From the NCBI GenBank assembly GCA_963575745.1, contig CAUYUJ010015305.1, positions 153,140-179,139 of the forward strand: 26,000 bases of DNA, in the 5' to 3' direction. The DNA is from Prorocentrum cordatum. Taxonomy: Eukaryota > Sar > Dinophyceae > Prorocentrales > Prorocentraceae. Made by a program: the position numbers and the translations under genes. The notes beneath the pieces were generated by a model. It was not told the DNA's origin. It saw nothing but the letters and a program-made list of their open reading frames with translations, and searched no databases. Shown in pieces: positions 24,392-26,000 of the stretch; positions within the stretch are counted from its first letter, which is position 1; each line of letters starts with the position of its first letter.

Positions 24392-25210
24392 TGCTGGGGG
24401 GCCCAGCACAGTGAGGGCCACGGGCAGATTCAAATGAGACCTCGCCATCCCTGGGGGGGCTGCGATCTGTGAAACTGTCGCCATTTTCGAGGCCTGCTGG
24501 GGGGCCCAGCACAGTGAGGGCCACGGGCAGATTCAAATGAGACCTCGCCATCCCTGGGGGGGCTGCGATCTGTGAAGCTGTCGCCATTTTCGAAGCCTGC
24601 TGGGGGGCCCAGCACAGTGAGGGCCACGGGCAGATTCAAATGAGACCTCGCCATCCCTGGGGGGTGCGATCTGTGAAACTGTCGCCACTTTCGAGGCCTG
24701 CCGGGGGGCCCAGCACAGTGACGCCACGGGCAGATTCCTCTGAGTTCCGCCATCCCTGGGGGGCTGTGATCTGTGAAACCGTCGCCATTTTCGAGGCCTA
24801 CCGGGGGGCCCAGCACAGTGAGGGCCACGCGCGGATTCAAATTAGGCCTCGCCATCTCTGGGGGGGCTGCGATCTGTGAAACTGTCGCCACTTTCGAGGC
24901 CTGCTGGGGGGCCCTGCACAGTTACGCCACGGGCATACTCAAACGAAACCTCGCCATCCCTTGGGGGCTGCGATCTGTGAAACTGTCGCCACTTTCGAGG
25001 CCTGCTGAGGGGCCCGGCGCAGTGACGCCACGGGCAGATTCAAATGAGACCTCGCCATCCCCTGGAGGCTGCGATCTGTGAAACTGTCGCCACTTTCGAG
25101 GCCTGCTGGGGGGCCCGGCACAGTGACGCCACGCGCGGACCCAAATTAGACCTCGCCATCCCTGCGGGGCTGCGATCTGTGAAACTGTCGCCACTTTCGA
25201 GGCCTGCTGT
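24392..25210 (+). repeat. Satellite of about 102 bp, array part 2 (eight cores)
   Basis: This continues the array at 22529-22887 after the inserted element. The conserved TGYGATCTGTGAA core begins at 24461, 24564, 24665, 24765, 24868, 24969, 25070 and 25171, periods 100 to 103. The first three units are nearly identical (GGGCAGATTCAAATGAGACC). Later units are shorter and more diverged: GAGGGCC is reduced to ACGCC, and CCATTTTCGA becomes CCACTTTCGA. The array ends at about 25210 in GAGGCCTGCTG, followed by a partial echo (ACCATTTTCGAAG). Confidence 0.95.
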
Positions 25211-25689
25211 GATCACCATTTTCGAAGTGGCTAGGAGTGCCCAGGAATTGGAACTCATCAGCTTTATCAAGCCCTTTTCCTGTAGCCAGTGTCCTGCGAG
25301 TCTCCCGAATTCCGTCTGCAGACATATGCAGCCCTCGCTCCGTCATCGCCCCCTTATAAAGCATCCTAAACTATTTGCGCCCCGCTTTTGCGCAGGGGTT
25401 GGGTACGTCGCCAGGGTAATTTCGAGAAGCGCTTCATTCTGAACATTGGGGAGCATGCTTTCGGCGCCTGAAATCAGGCGTGCTATCAGGTTCACCGTAG
25501 TCCGAGCATGCTGCTAGCTGTTTATACACACATTTAGATGTTGATACCCATATCTCTAATTATATCATTCTAGCTGTTAATATTCATATTGTTGGTCACG
25601 CGTCCCGGCCAGTTCGATTCCAATCGAATTTTGATGTTGTGCGTCCTTCGCATATCTCTTATCAGGCTCGTAGCACAGGGCTCGCGCGA
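25211..25689. other. About 480 bp with no gene recognised
   Basis: Composition shifts to AT-richer sequence (notably 25510-25590). Plus- and minus-strand frames are short and unremarkable. GTTCGATTCC at 25609 resembles a tRNA B box, but no cloverleaf can be built around it. Confidence 0.4.
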
Positions 25690-25708
25690 ACACCTACTAC
25701 GCCTACTA

Positions 25709-25783
<75 letters not shown>

Positions 25784-25788
25784 TTACG

Positions 25789-25831
<43 letters not shown>

Positions 25832-25885
25832 CTATTCTTAGTATTACTACTAATACTACTACTATGACTACTACTACTACTACCA
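25690..25885. repeat. (TAC)n / (ACT)n microsatellite, about 195 bp, with a degraded tail
   Basis: TAC triplets run from about 25696, with a few interruptions (ATT, ACG, CCT), to about 25885. Degraded ACTACGAC-type triplets continue to the right window edge. The minus strand reads as poly-Val in a 112-codon frame, which is a composition artefact. Confidence 0.95.
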
Positions 25886-26000
25886 CCAATGCTTTTACCA
25901 ACGCCACTGCTGATTTGATTAACCCTACGACTACGACCGCTACGTGTAGTACTATGCTTATCCCCAGTGCAACTGCTACTGATGTTAATCCTAGCACCAA

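Noticed and set aside
22540-25210. CCATTTT within each satellite unit resembling the spliced leader core
   Set aside because: Similarity is limited to about ten bases (GTCGCCATTTT against GTAGCCATTTT) and ends at once; the 3' half of the SL is absent.
22529-25210. Regularly spaced repeats suggesting a CRISPR array
   Set aside because: Whole units of about 102 bp repeat head to tail without unique spacers, and no cas genes are present; this is a satellite.
22244-25442. Long open frames across the satellite (ICETVAIFEACWG... text)
   Set aside because: Unit length is not a multiple of three, frames change from unit to unit, and all strands are open because of composition.
25605-25625. tRNA gene, from GTTCGATTCC
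   Set aside because: No T-arm stem, acceptor stem or A box can be formed around it.
25589-26000. Poly-Leu and poly-Val open frames over the TAC repeat
   Set aside because: Artefacts of the triplet repeat.

Overview
The window looks like nuclear DNA of a dinoflagellate. The best evidence is an exact 22-nt match on the minus strand (2739 to 2718) to the dinoflagellate trans-spliced leader (SL). It is followed by mRNA-like sequence rather than a GT donor, so it is a retroposed SL relic and not an SL RNA gene. High GC, many decayed retroelements, low gene density and a probable GA-AG intron fit the same origin. No bacterial operons, rRNA or tRNA genes, or CRISPR arrays were seen.

Layout. (1) 1-2739, minus: the 5' part of a LINE-type retrotransposon, with a coiled-coil ORF1, an apurinic-type endonuclease and a linker running off the left edge. 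It is broken by frameshifts and its 5' end carries the SL relic. (2) about 3108-11905, plus: a dead Ty1/Copia-like polyprotein. In order it shows a leader region, a DNA-methyltransferase-like domain, a Cys/His linker, GAG-pre-integrase plus integrase, a post-integrase domain, an acidic linker, reverse transcriptase and RNase H. A 2,817-bp segment (linker to just before RT) is present twice in direct tandem, 4564-7380 and 7381-10197. I found eight substitutions and no indels between the copies, and both carry the same stops and frameshifts. (3) 11906-14440: no recognisable gene; pyrimidine and purine tracts at the end. (4) 14443-18294, minus: an unrecognised multi-exon gene with tract-like introns, two frame breaks and one in-frame stop. 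(5) 18360-18543 and 20910-21093: two 184-bp copies of a MITE with terminal inverted repeats of about 31 bp and TA targets. (6) 19209-20943, minus: a gene or pseudogene with a second methyltransferase-like PPC...QP domain; its 5' side abuts the second MITE. (7) 21354-22049, minus: a small acidic hypothetical protein running into a (TA)n repeat. (8) 22529-25210: a satellite of about 102 bp with 12 cores, split by a 1,504-bp terminal-inverted-repeat element (22888-24391) that has an 8-bp target duplication. (9) 25690-25885: a long (TAC)n microsatellite.

How the parts relate: most of the coding signal belongs to mobile elements, nearly all non-functional as read. The two host-type genes are on the minus strand and seem to be spliced. 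The window records several layers of insertion: SL-mRNA retroposition, LTR-element decay followed by a recent segmental tandem duplication, MITE insertion beside a gene, and a DNA transposon landing in a satellite hairpin. Protein family assignments come from motif recognition only; no database was searched.
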